Assembly (NCBI GenBank): GCA_039583875.1
Contig: CM077158.1
Location: 243,211,447-243,275,446, forward strand
Length of the DNA stretch: 64,000 nt
Reading direction: 5' to 3'
Origin: Platanthera guangdongensis
Lineage: Eukaryota; Streptophyta; Magnoliopsida; Asparagales; Orchidaceae
Shown here: positions 11,031 to 23,554 of the stretch, one piece after another
Layout of the letters: each line of letters opens with the position of its first letter
How positions within the stretch are numbered: position 1 is the stretch's first letter
The notes under the pieces: generated by a model
Seen by the model: only the letters and a program-made list of their open reading frames with translations
What the model was told of the DNA's origin: nothing
Databases searched by the model: none
Translations under genes and position numbers: made by a program

Positions 11031-13692
11031 TGTAATGCCCCGGATTTTGATTACGTACGCATGATGGGCGTTACGTTGGTTTTGACTGTAGTTTGAGCAT
11101 GGTTTTTCCCGCGGGCTTGCGAGTGGCTGTTTTGTTTGCCGAGTTGCACGATTCCCCAGCAAACCGGAGTCCATATGAGGGACTCGGTGAGGCCTCTTAG
11201 GGAATGCTTGTACTTTTTCGCGCCCGGGTAATGTAGCTCAAAATAAGTTGCTGGTTCAGGAAGCAAAAAAGGGTAAAAAGTGCTTGAGGCAAAAATGGTC
11301 TAGGACGTCTCAGAAACATTTTTCACAAAAGGGAAAAATGGTCGTTTTTGTGCTAGACACGGCCCTTGACACGGGCGTGACCCAGGCCGTGACCTGGGCG
11401 TGACCTCCTTGACTCGACGAGTTTTTCTTGCGTCGAGTTGAGCTCGACGAATGGGGTACACGCCCCGTAACACGGGCGTGTCACGGGCCGTGTCCCGCTT
11501 CGTCGAGTGTCGAGTGTCGATCGTCGAGTATCGAGCGTCGAGTATCGAGTGTCGAGTCGTCGAGAGAGGGGACACGGCCTGTGACACGGGCGTGTCACAG
11601 GGCGTGTCAAGCTGGGTCGAGTGTCGACACTTTCTGTCGACGAGGTGTCGAGACACGGGTTACACGCCCTAGGTCACGGGCGTGACCGACCCGTCACGGG
11701 CGTCTACCCGGCCGTGTACCGTGTGGATAAATGTTGATTTGCCGACTTTCGGCGCCACTTTAGGTACACGCCCTGTGTCACGGGCGTGACACAGGGCGTG
11801 ACCGGCCCGAAAATCGAGTTTTTCCAGTTTTTTTGTGCCGTTCATTTCCTTGATTCTGCATCGATCGGTTCAGCTCTGTTCTGGAGGAAAATAAGTCCGA
11901 AACAGAGACTTGGGTTTCTCATTTCATCTTCATCTTCTTCTTCTTCATTCCCAAAGAGAAAGCAAGAGAGCAAGGGAGCAAGCAAGGCAAGGAAAGAGGA
12001 GAGCAGCCGTCGCGGCATCGTCTCGGTTCAGGCAAGCGGTGTTCTCCACCCTTGCCAATCTTCGTTCTTGATGCAATTTCCTAGCTTTAGATCTTGTGTT
12101 GAATTCTTCCTTATAAGCCTAGTATTGCTCTTTCAATTTCCCCTATGCTTTATTCAAAGTATGATGCATCCTCTTGTTTGTTCTATGCTAAATTCCCTAG
12201 GCTAAATTCAAAATAGCTACTTCCCTATGCTAAAATTCCCTATGCTAAATTCAAAGTAGCTAATTCCTTATGCTAATTATGCTAAACGACTTTGCTCTCC
12301 CATGTTTAGGTTTGTGATTCATGTAATTATCAATTTTCCCTATGCTATTGTCATATTCATGTAACCTATCAAGAGAGGTGATTTTTCCTTGATCAAAAAC
12401 ATATGATTGTGTTCCAAATATGTGGTTTTTGTACTCATGTTAATCAAATCCTATATCATGTGATTTTATTTTGATACAAAACATGTGATTTTTTGGGATG
12501 AAGGCATCAACCTATACGTTGGCAATTGGCCGTCATGTGTGAGGACGATGTAAGGAACGTGTTACTTTGGGTTATGGGGCGTTTTGCGAGGCGAATTCGT
12601 GAAGCATGGCGGGAGCGTTTGTGTGAGAATTTTGCAAGGGGTGGTGTGGTTTCAGCCTGTGGCCACCGAGTTTTGTTTTTGTGGTTAGAGAGACCACTTT
12701 GGCCCCGATTTGGGCTGGTTTTGTTTGGTGCGTTCCACTTTAGGGCCGCCACCGGTAAGACCCTTGCGAAATTGAACTTAACCGCTGCTTATGCTTCACT
12801 AGTATCGTAATTTCTTGGCCTATGAATGATGGAATGAACATGTGTTTTGCCTTTTGCTCCTGCGGTTTGAGCAGGACATGATGAACTTGTACGCACTTGG
12901 TGCGTTTGGCATGGATTGTGGTGCATTTTCCACTTGTTTTGTTCACTCATGTTACTTGATGAAACATCTCTGTGGGGTCGGTAAGCCCCTTCGTTATAAT
13001 ATATGACATTTATGCTCTCTGTTTGTATAGCTTGGTTGATTGCTGAGGTATTCTTTCTTGAATGCCTCAGGTGCAGGTTGTAGCCGGTTGAGCGGCTAGT
13101 TGGTTGGTGGCGTTTCCTGGAACTAGCCGAGCATTCATAGCAAGGTAGTTCTTCTTTTTGTTGTACAGACATACATGTGCCCCAATGGGTTCGTGTCAGC
13201 TTGTTGGCGCCCATTGGTGGTTTTCTTTTGTGTAAATATGAACTAGACTGCTAATGTAACTCACGTGGATGGAATGACATGTACCTGCTTTTGGGATGGT
13301 TTTCTCGTAGGTTGCATTAGCTATTTTGACTAATGATATGTACTATTGTATATCATGCATACATGTTTTGTTTAACTAACACATACTTTTCAAATGACGT
13401 AAACAAAGAAGAGTTCTTATAGTAGTATCACTCTAGACTGCATATAGGAGCTCATCATAAAAAACAAAGTATTTCCGCCGCGTACAAAGACAATTTTACT
13501 ATCTAAGGCCGAGGGATACGGCAATTTAATCCAAAAGTTTTCCTGCATGTAACTGTTGAATTTCAACTTGTAAAGTCAGCGTCAAGAGTTGCCTGAGCGT
13601 GTGCAGTTATCCCCTGCACGACGTGGCATCATAACCCGTAGTTCCTCTTGCTCTGATACGATATGCTCGTTGAGGAAATGCGGGTTGTGACA
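11031..13692 (+). repeat. 5' LTR of the nested Tekay-like Gypsy
   Basis: 2662 bp, starting TGTAATGCCCCGG and ending GGGTTGTGACA. Positions 11345-11800 carry repeated GACACGGGCGTGTC quasi-palindromes and GTCGAGTGTCGAG-type words; 11930-11945 is a TTC run. Confidence 0.92.
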
Positions 13693-13693
13693 G

Positions 13694-13710
13694 TTGGTAT
13701 CAGAGCCAGG
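13694..13710 (+). promoter_or_regulatory. Primer binding site (initiator Met-tRNA)
   Basis: TTGGTATCAGAGCCAGG, one base after the 5' LTR. It matches the complement of the plant initiator Met-tRNA 3' end. Confidence 0.85.
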
Positions 13711-14363
13711 TTTGCTTGACATTTGGTCGGGCAAACTTTCTCTTTGATTTTGTGTTTGTAAGCATCATCTCATACACACACCGAGGTGCCATCAGTATGT
13801 CTTGGCCGAAGCACGTACACTACACTCATGACATGAACAGAAGTATACGGGGCATATTATGTAGTATGGGATGCATAATATGTGGTTGTATATGGATCCA
13901 CCATAGGGGCAACATGTGAGGGTTATGTAGTATGGGATGCATAACCTCACCACATGGATGCGACTAGCACGTTTTCTTTTATTCGTTGCATGCAATGCTA
14001 TGTAGTATGGGATGCATAGCATTGGGATGCGTACGACCACTCATGGCATGCATTAAGGCCTTTTCTAGATCGCATAGCACAGCACGCATAACATAACATT
14101 GCATGAGCACAACGTGCCAAGCTAAGACTTACATGATGACACCTGTACACACATGGTTTTGGGTCAAAGAACGTCCTGCATTCATGGTTTAGGCACAAGT
14201 TAGTGGGATGACGGTGAGTCATCTTTAGGCTAGGCATACCATCATTCTTAAACTCCCAAAGCAAGTTAGCAGTTGATGTTCATATTTTTTTTATGTATGG
14301 TCTGTACATAGCCATTGTGTGTTTTGTTGGGTTTGAGCTTGATAAGAGTGAACGTGTTATAGG

Positions 14364-15631
14364 ATGTCGAAGCGTCCAGTGACAAGGCAAACTCCCCAAT
14401 CCGAGGGAGAGTCTTCGGGCGCGCAGAATAATGCGCTGATGGATAGTCTTCGCCAAAGTAATGAGGCTTTGACGAGGCAGGTACAGGAGGTACAGTCCCA
14501 GCTCCAAGCTATGTCATCCGCGATGTCTGGGCTGGCACCAAGAGGACAAGAGGCGGTTAGAGGCCCCACTAGTTCGACTCCTTCAGTGGCAGTGACACCC
14601 CCAGTTGTAGTTCCTCCTGCGATGACTTTCATCTCGCAGTTTCAGCGACTTGGACCACCGACGTATGATGGAAAAGCAGACTTCGTGATCTTGGATGATT
14701 GGGTGATTACGTTGGAAGAAATGTTTGTGTATGCTGGTGTAACCGAGGACCAGAAGGTTATGCTTGCTGCCTATCAACAACTGAAAGGGTTGGCGAAAGT
14801 TGGTGGTTACGAGAAAAGGAAGGACTAGGGGCGGGCTGTTCGTGGGAAGTGTTTAAAGAACTAGTACGGCGCAAGTTTCTACCGGCAGTGGAACGGGACC
14901 GCCTGATGAATGACTTCTTGTACTTGAAGCAGAGGAAACTCACAGTGAGTGAGTATGAAATTGAGTTTAACAAGTTAAGTCGGTTCGCTCCGAGCTTGGT
15001 GACTACGGAAGCTGACCGAGTAAAGAGATTTCTTGGCGGACTCCGCAGCGACGTTCAGCAGTTCGCAAGTGCTTATGGAGCGACAAGTTACACTACGGTG
15101 GTTGAGGCGGCGTTGAAGGTAGAAGCTATCGAAAATGCCAAACAAAGAGGGCAGCAGATGAGCCAGGGCAAGAGACAGCTGGTGGGAGAGAAAATGTCCC
15201 ACGAGTCAGACGTAAAGAAGAAGAAGGAACTATGTAGCTTCTGTGGCCGAGCCGGTCACTCGTTTGAGAAATGTTTCAAGCGGTTGGGAATGCAAAAGAA
15301 GGAGCAGGTGCACGCCATTCAAGGTGCGCCAACCAGAGACTTGGAGTGTACATTTTGTGGGAGAAGAGGTCATGATGTGAGCCGCTGCTGGGCCAAAGAC
15401 AAGGTATGCTTCCAGTGTGGCAGACCAGCACATCTTCGCGCAAGGTGCCCACAGGTGCAAGCTGTGTTGCAACCCGCACCACTCCAGGCTTTGCCTCCGC
15501 CTCCGCGCTTGGACAAAGGCAAAGGGAAGTTGAATGTGGTCTCTGCAGAGGAAGCGCATACATCACCGCAGGTTATCTCAGGTTCGATTCAGTCCTCTGG
15601 TTCTCGTTTTGTGTATGCCTCGTATGTGTAG
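14364..15631 (+). pseudogene. Gag of the Tekay-like Gypsy, three zinc knuckles, frameshifted
   Basis: Gag begins MSKRPVTRQTPQ at 14364. The capsid-like region (PPTYDGKADFVILDDWV) runs to about 14800, where the frame changes; the remainder (EVFKELVRRKF, YEIEFNKLSRFAP, RVKRFLGGLRSDV) is read from the frame that stays open to 15631. Three CCHC knuckles follow one another: CSFCGRAGHSFEKC, CTFCGRRGHDVSRC and CFQCGRPAHLRARC. Most plant Gypsy gag proteins have one knuckle. The single frameshift near 14800 separates capsid N- and C-terminal parts, so this copy makes no full-length Gag unless it is an assembly error. Confidence 0.85.
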
Positions 15632-15689
15632 TTCTTAGCATAGCATATATACCTTATAGGAAACTTTAAGGTAAAGAACCGTTGAGCGC

Positions 15690-18600
15690 GTGTTCTCTTT
15701 GATTCTGGCGTGACCCATTCATTTGTGGCTCGAACCTTTCTGTATCGATATCATTTGACACCAGAGCGAGTGGGGAATGCGTTTTTGGTGAAATTTCCTT
15801 CCGGCGCTTCTGTGGTGGCTGACTGGGGTCTTCTTGATTGTCCCATTTTGTTGGGGGATTTCATAGCAAGAGTTGATTGCAAGGTGATCGATTTGGACGA
15901 TTTTGACGTCATTCTGGGCATGGACTGGTTAGCCCGTTATGATGCCGTCATCCAGTGCAGAGGAAAGCGCTTGTATTTTATTAAGGATGATGGTCAGCCA
16001 GGAAGTGTGTATGGTGATTCTTGTCAGGATTCTCCAGGGATTTCGGCGGTATGTGTTCGGACGTTGTTTGTTTCCGACTGTTGTGCTTGTTTTGTCTCCG
16101 TTGTGGGGACGAGTGCTGTTTTGCCGCTTTTGGAGGAGATTCCTGTTGTGCGTGAATTTCCAGATGTTTTTCCGACTGACCTTCCTGGTCTACCCCTAAT
16201 CGTGATGTCGAGTTTGTTATTGATTTGGAGCCGGGTACGCGACCGATTGCGAAAGCGCCGTACAGGATGGCCCCGCGTGAGCTAGCAGAGTTGCGTACAC
16301 AGTTGGATGACTTATTGGCAAAAGGGTTTATCCGGCCGAGTTCATCACCTTGGGGTGCACCGGTGTTATTTGTGAAGAAGAAAGATGGTTCGATGCGCCT
16401 TTGCATCGATTACCGGGAGTTGAACAAGGTGACAATTAAAAATAAGTACCCACTGCCAAGAATTGATGATTTGTTTGATCAACTGCGTGACAGTTCTGTA
16501 TTTTCGAAGATTGATCTCCGCTCGGGCTATCATCAGCTCAAGGTCCGGGAGTCGGATATTCCGCGGACTGCATTTCGCTCACGGCATGGTCATTTTGAAT
16601 TTCTGGTGATGTCATTTTGTTTGACCAACGCGCCATCAGCCTTCATGGATATGATGAACAGGGTGTTCAAGGACTACTTGGATAAATTTGTGGTGGTTTT
16701 TATTGATGACGTTCTTGTCTACTCCCGCAGTGCTGAGGAGCATGAACAGCATCTGCGATTAGTATTGGCCACTTTGCGAGATCAACGGTTATTCGCCAAG
16801 CTAAGCAAATGCGAGTTTTGGTTGCCGCAAGTTGCTTTTCTGGGTCATGTCATTAATCACCATGGTATTTCAGTGGATCCCGAAAATATTTCTGCGGTCA
16901 TGGAATGGAGAAGACCGGAAACACCCAAGGAAATTCGAAGCTTCTTGGGCTTAGCCGGCTATTATCGCAGATTTGTCGAAGGTTTTGCGACGTTGGCCGC
17001 ACCTTTGACTCGATTAACCCAGAATAATATGGCGTTTGAGGGGAATGACAAGTGTGAGGCGTCATTCCTGGAACTCAAGAACAGGTATGTACCGCTCCTG
17101 TGTTAAGCTTGCCAATAAAGGAAAGGATTATGACGTGTTCGTGGATGCGTCGCACGTTGGACTTGGATGTGTGTTAATGCAAGACAAAAAGGTGATTGCG
17201 TATGGGTCTCGGCAGTTGAAAATTCATGAAAAGAATTACCCAACACATGATTTGGAGTTTGCAGCGGTGATATTTGCATTGAAGTTGTGGAGACACTTGC
17301 TATATGTGCACAGTGTAAAATCTTTACAGATCATAAAGCTTGAAGTATGTCTTCACGCAGAAAGAACTTAATTTGCGCCAACGGCGATGGCTTGAGTATG
17401 TAGCTGATTACGATGTGGACATTCAATATCATCCGGGGAAAGCGAATGTTGTAGCCGATGCTTTGAGTCGGAAGACGGGGAAATTATTTCATCTTTCCGT
17501 CGAACGTCTTGTAGAGGAATTTCTGTTGATGGATATTGCGGTGGGCAAATATGATCTGCAAAGTCATTCGACAATAGAAGAACCGTCATGGCTGGTGCTT
17601 GCAAGACAACATCAAAAAGATGATCCTGATCTTGTACATTTATTTCTTCGGACTGAAAAGGATGAATTACCAGATTTTGCGATTGATGGTGCAGGCACGT
17701 TAAAGTATCGTGGACGATTTTGTATTCCCGCGGTTGGGGATATTCGTGAGATGGTGTGTAAGGAAGCACACGGCGCAAGTATGGTCTATCATCCAAGCTC
17801 AACCAAAATGTACCGTGATTTGAAACAAATTGTCTGGTGGTATGGAATGAAAAGAGATATAGCGCAATTTGTATCGAAATGTCATACCTGCAAGCGGGTG
17901 AAAGCTGATCATGGGAGGCCTGGTGGTAAGTTGACACCATTAGAGATTCCAACCTGGAAGTGGGAAAGCATCTCAATGGATTTTATTACAGGTCTACCAA
18001 GGTCTCCACGAGGACATGACTCCGTGTGGGTCGTCGTGGATAGGTTGATCAAGTGTGCTCATTTCATACCCTTTAAGGTCAACTACCCGATGAAGACCAT
18101 AGCGGAGCTCTATTTGAACGAGATCATCCGACTGCATGGTGTACCTCTGAATATCATTTCAGACCGAGATTCCCGCTTTACCTCTCGTTTTTGGCGCAGT
18201 TTACAAGAGGGTTTGGGGACAGATTTGCGATACTCCACGGCTTATCATCCTCAGACGAATGGCCAAACCGAAAGAGTAAATCAAATTGTAGAAGATATGA
18301 TTCGATGTTACATTCTTGAGTCCGGCGGAGCATGGGATGAACGTTTGCGGCTTATGGAATCGCGTATAATAATAGCTATCAAGAAAGCTTGCAAATGGCT
18401 CCGTTCGAAGCGTTATATGGGCGACGATGTCGGACCCCACTCTTTTGGACTGAGGTTGGCGAGCGGCCTTTGTTGGGTCCAAAGGCGCTCGAGGATATGG
18501 AAGTTGCAGTACGACTTATTCGGGAAAAACTTCGAATCGCACAAGAGCGATATGAAAAGTATGCCAACCGACGAAGGTCGGAATTAGAATTTGCGGTGGG

Positions 18601-19014
18601 GGATTCTGTTTTCTTGAAAGTCTCCCCAATGGTTGGAATTAAAAGGTTTGGAAAGGAGCGCAAATTAGACCCAAGATTTGTGGGTCCCTTCACGATTCTT
18701 GCGCGAGTTGGAGCATCTGCCTACAAACTGGAATTACCCGTGAACTTTCCTGGTGTTCACAATGTGTTTCATGTTAGCCAACTGCGCAAGTGTATGCGGA
18801 ATGACAAGCAAGTGTTAGACGTTGTGCCGCAATTAGCGCCCAACCTTTCTTATGAGTAGATGCCCATCCGGATATTGGACTCCCAAGATCGCGTGTTGCG
18901 GAAAAAGAAGATTCCTATGGTCAAGGTGCTATGGAAAAATCAGGATGTGGAAAGCGCGACGTGGGAGCTCGAGTCAACGATGAGGGCGGCGCACCCTCAT
19001 TTATTCCCGTAGAT
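15690..19014 (+). pseudogene. Pol of the Tekay-like Gypsy: protease, RT, RNase H, integrase, chromodomain
   Basis: Protease has the FDSGVTHSFVA active site (about 15698) and DVILGMDWLA. RT (about 16225-16870) has [27 protein letters not shown] and FIDDVLVYS. RNase H (about 17100-17400) has [13 protein letters not shown]. Integrase (about 17700-18400) has [37 protein letters not shown] and [13 protein letters not shown]. The tail (18740-19014) reads HNVFHVSQLRKCM then a chromodomain with VKVLWKN and SATWELES. Frame changes near 16190, 17090, 17340 and 18360 and a TAG at 18857-18859, just before the chromodomain, prevent one continuous product. Chromodomains direct integration towards marked chromatin in this clade. 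Confidence 0.88.
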
Positions 19015-19093
19015 AAGCTGGTATGTGACTTGGTGTTTGATTGCATTCATGTTTTTAATTGGTTTTGTGAAAGTTTCGAGGCGAAACTTTTTG

Positions 19094-19102
19094 TTAGGGG
19101 GA
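19094..19102 (+). promoter_or_regulatory. Polypurine tract
   Basis: TTAGGGGGA a few bases upstream of the 3' LTR at 19108; the expected second-strand primer. Confidence 0.7.
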
Positions 19103-19107
19103 GTGAT

Positions 19108-21765
19108 TGTAACGCCCCGGATTTTGATTACGTACGCATGATGGGCGTTACGTTGGTTTTGACTGTAGTTTAAGCATGGTTTTTCCCGCGGGCTTGCGAG
19201 TGGCTGTTTTGTTTGCCGAGTTGCACGATTCCCCAGCAAATTGCAGTCCATATGAGGGACTCGGTGAGGCCTCTTAGGGAATGCTTGTACTTTTTCGCGC
19301 CCGGGTAATGTAGCTCAAAATAAGTGCCTGGTTCAGGAAGCAAAAAAGGGTAAAAAAGTGCTTGAGGCAAAAATGGTCTAGGACGTCTCAGAAACATTTT
19401 TCACAAAAGGGAAAAATGGTCGTTTTTGTGCTAGACACGCCCCTTGACACGGGCGTGACCCAGGCCGTGACCTGGGCATGACCTCCTTGACTCGACGAGT
19501 TTTTCTTGCGTCGAGTTGAGCTCGACGAATGGGGTACACGCCCCGTGACACGGGCGTGTCACGGGCCGTGTCCCACTTCGTCGAGTGTCGAGTGTCGATC
19601 GTCGAGTATCGAGCGTCGAGTATCGAGTGTCGAGTCATCGAGAGAGGGACACGGCCTGTGACACGGGCGTGTCACAGGGCGTGTCAAGCTGGGTCGAGTG
19701 TCGACACTTTCTGTCGACGAGGTGTCGAGACACGGGTTACACGCCCTAGGTCACGGGCGTGACCGACCCGTCACGGGCGTGTACCCGGCCGTGTACCGTG
19801 TGGATAAACGTTGATTTGCCGACTTTCGGTGCCGCTTTAGGTACACGCCCTGTGTCACGGGCGTGACACAGGGCGTGACCGGCCCGAAAATCGAGTTTTT
19901 CCAGTTTTTTGTGCCGTTCATTTCCTTGATTCTGCATCGATCGGTTCAGCTCTGTTCTGGAGGAAAATAAGTCCGAAACAGAGACTTGGGTTTCTCATTT
20001 CATCTTCATCTTCTTCTTCTTCATTCCCAAAGAGAAAGCAAGAGAGCAAGGGAGCAAGCAAGGCAAGGAAAGAGGAGAGCAGCCGTCGCGGCATCGTCTC
20101 GGTTCAGGCAAGCGTGTTCTCCACCCTTGCCAATCTTCGTTCTTGATGCAATTTCCTAGCTTTAGATCTTGTGTTGAATTCTTCCTTATTAGCCTAGTAT
20201 TGCTCTTTCAATTTCCCCTATGCTTTATTCAAAGTATGATGCATCCTCTTGTTTGTTCTATGCTAAATTCCCTAGGCTAAATTCAAAATAGCTACTTCCC
20301 TATGCTAAAATTCCCTATGCTAAATTCAAAGTAGCTAATTCCTTATGCTAATTATGCTAAACGACTTTGCTCTCCCATGTTTAGGTTTGTGATTCATGTA
20401 ATTATCAATTTTCCCTATGCTATTGTCATATTCATGTAACCTATCAAGAGAGGTGATTTTTCCTTGATCAAAAACATATGATTGTGTTCCAAATATGTGG
20501 TTTATGTACTCATGTTAATCAAATCCTATATCATGTGATTTTATTTTGATACAAAGCATGTGATTTTTTGGGATGAAGGCATCAACCTATACGTTGGCAA
20601 TTGGCCGTCATGTGTGAGGACGATGTAAGGAACGTGTTACCTTGGGTTATGGGGCGTTTTGCGAGGCGAATTCGTGAAGCATGCCGGGAGCGTTTGTGTG
20701 AGAATTTGCAAGGGGTGGTGTGGTTTCAGCCTGTGGCCACCGAGTTTTGTTTTTGTGGTTAGAGAGACCACTTTGGCCCCGATTTGGCTGGTTTTGTTTG
20801 GTGCGTTCCACTTTAGGGCCGCCACCGGTAAGACCCTTGCGAAATTGAACTTAACCGCTGCTTATGCTTCACTAGTATCGTAATTTCTTGGCCTATGAAT
20901 GATGGAATGAACATGTTTTTGCCTTTTGCTCCTGCGGTTTGAGCAGGACATGATGAACTTGTACGCACTGGTGCGTTTGGCATGGATTGTGGTGCGTTTT
21001 CCACTTGTTTTGTTCACTCATGTTTACTTGATGAAACATCTCTGTGGGGTCGTAAGCCCCTTCGTTATAATATATGACATTTATGCTCTCTGTTTGTATA
21101 GCTTGGTTGATTGCTGAGGTATTCTTTCTTGAATGCCTCAGGTGCAGGTTGTAGCCGGTTGAGCGGCTAGTTGTTGGTGGGCGTTTCCTGGGAACTAGCC
21201 GAGCATTCATAGCAAGGTAGTTCTTCTTTTTGTTGTACAGACATACATGTGCCCCAATGGGTTCGTGTCCGCTTGTTGGCGCCCATTGGTGGTTTTCTTT
21301 TGTGTAAATATGAACTAGACTGCTAATGTAACTCACGTGGATGGAATGACATGTACCTGCTTTTGGGATGGTTTTCTCGTAGGTTGCATTAGCTATTTTG
21401 ACTAATGATATGTACTATTGTATATCATGCATACATGTTTTGTTTAACTAACACATACTTTTCAAATGACGTAAACAAAGAAGAGTTCTTATAGTAGTAT
21501 CACTCTAGACTGCATATAGGAGCTCATCATAAATAAACAAAGTATTTCCGCCGCGTACAAAGACAATTTTACTATCTAAGGCCGAGGGATACGGCAATTT
21601 AATCCAAAAGTTTTCCTGCATGTAACTGTTGAATTTCAACTTGTAAAGTCAGCGTCAAGAGTTGCCTGAGCGTGTGCAGTTATCCCCTGCACGACGTGAC
21701 ATCATAACCCGTAGTTCCTCTTGCTCTGATACGATATGCTCGTTGAGGAAATGCGGGTTGTGACA
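19108..21765 (+). repeat. 3' LTR of the nested Tekay-like Gypsy
   Basis: 2658 bp, nearly identical to 11031-13692, with a few substitutions and small indels. Followed by ACCCT at 21766-21770. Confidence 0.92.
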
Positions 21766-21770
21766 ACCCT

Positions 21771-23535
21771 GGCTAACTGCCCGCGCCAACTGCAAGGCCA
21801 AAATCAGAGAACGGGCCACTCCATTAAGGCCCTCAAATTTGACCTCCGTCTGCCCTTCGCTCCTTAGGGTCACCACCTTGGATAGACAATCAATACTGGC
21901 ACGTTGCTCCGCTAGCCAGTCCATTCCCAAAATCACATCAAACTCGACCAACGGTAGGACCGCTGCTATCAACACGAAGTAAACTCCGCTTAACTCCCAA
22001 CAAATGCGCCCTTTCTTCCTGGTGGTCATGAATGACCCATTGGGCATGCGCACCTTCAGTTCTGCATCCGCTGAAAACGATTCAACCTCAATCCTCCGGA
22101 TGAAGCTTTCCGTAAAAAAAGAGTGTGACGCTCCCGTATCAAACAATATCCTAGCAGGGTATCCGGAAACTAACACAAAGCCTAAAACATAGACATCAAT
22201 CATAACGGTCTAAAAGCATGAAGCACAAGGTTAAACTTAAACTTCCTCATACCTGTCACCACATCAGGTTGGCGGATCGTTTCCTGCTGTCCAAGGTTGT
22301 AAGCCCTTGGTTGCACCGGTTGGAACCGAGAAGCGCTCGACTCCGCCATCTTTCCTTTCTCTGCGACACTGGGGCCGGAGCGCACAGTCTGCTCCTACCT
22401 TGTCTCATGTTCCGCACCTCCTTGGTTACAAAAACGAGCAATGTGTCCCACCTTACCACAGTTGAAGCACGTCGGTGGCCCCTTAGTGTGAGACCCTCCG
22501 GACGTCCACTAACTTTTCTCACCAGACTTGTACGGGTGAGCCTTCCTCCTCCATCTATTCCCTTCCGACTTTCCTTGGGATTGAGAAGGCTTCCCTTCTC
22601 CTTGCTTGGGTGCAAAACCCTTGCGACGTTGGCTTCGCTCTAGATCACTCTCCAACGTCTTGGCAGCCTCAACTAGCTCGTTAAAACCAACTCTCTTCAT
22701 GATAATGAGGGGTTGCCTTAGATTCTCCCTCAGCCCCTGGTAGAAGAGGTTATCCCTCTCTTCATCATCCGCCATGGTCGTCCCCGCGTAGCGACCCAAA
22801 CGAGTGAATTCCTGAACATACTCGTCCACCGTCTTATCTCGCTGCATCAAGTGCAGAAATTGCCTCTGAAGGGCCAACCTTGTCGAAACAGGTATATACT
22901 TCTTTAGGAAGGCATCCCCAAATTCTTCCATGGACGGGGTGCGTCCAGGAAATTGGCGGCCGCTATGGCTCACCCACCATAACTTTGCGTCTCCCTCCAA
23001 CATGAAAGCCGCAAACTCAGATTTCTTCTCCTCCGGCGTCTATGCCGCCCTCAAAAGCTCTTGAATCTGTGCCCACCAATCCTCTTCATCAGTCGGAGTA
23101 CCGACACCCTTGAATGTCGGGGGATGGAAGCTCAGAAAGTACTTCATCTGTCGGTCTCCATGCCCGACAACCACCCTTTCTGCCAAAGGCACTACTCGCC
23201 TGACTTCTCCGCCCGGCACAGCCGTCGTCGTATCCAGTGTAGCAGGGGTTGCTACCCGAGCTGTTGCTGTAGCTTGGGCTGCCACCATTGCTTCTGCAAG
23301 CATGCGACAAAAGTCGGCCGGGTTTACACCCATGCCCAAAGGACCCTGAGCTGTGGCGCTGCTCGCCGAAAGCTCTTCTCTTGGTCTCAACGTACCCGCC
23401 TCATTGCTTGCACTCTTCAAGGAAGCAAGAAAACAAGGAATCAGTCTCTAATCGCAAGACTCAAACATAAGGACACTCATGGTCCCGCATTACTCCTATG
23501 TGGATAACTTCTATATGTACTGACCTTGAACCTAA
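21771..23535 (-). pseudogene. Outer Gypsy gag and protease
   Basis: Minus strand from 23420: MKSASNEAGTLRPREE, then FHPPTFKG and a TAG at 23040-23042, then the same frame continues through FMLEGDAKLWW, VDEYVQEFTRLGRYA to 22509. A single intact knuckle, CFNCGKVGHIARFC, lies at about 22428-22487 in a shifted frame. The protease (22203-21771) has ILFDTGASHSFF and DVILGMDWLAEQ. The frame then meets the ACCCT target duplication of the nested element; RT resumes at 11025. Confidence 0.85.
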
Positions 23536-23554
23536 CCTCATTTTGATACCAAAT

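Larger units (their letters stand above)
11031..21765 (+). mobile_element. Tekay/Del-like chromovirus Gypsy, nested in the outer Gypsy
   Basis: A complete 10.7-kb element: 5' LTR 11031-13692, primer site TTGGTATCAGAGCC from 13694, gag-pol 14364-19014, purine tract 19094-19102, 3' LTR 19108-21765, and a 5-bp target duplication ACCCT at 11026-11030 and 21766-21770. LTRs of about 2.66 kb, the RT sequence and a C-terminal chromodomain fit the Tekay (Del) clade of chromoviruses. The LTRs differ at only scattered sites, so the insertion looks recent. The coding frame nevertheless has several lesions. It interrupts the outer element between protease and RT. Confidence 0.93.
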
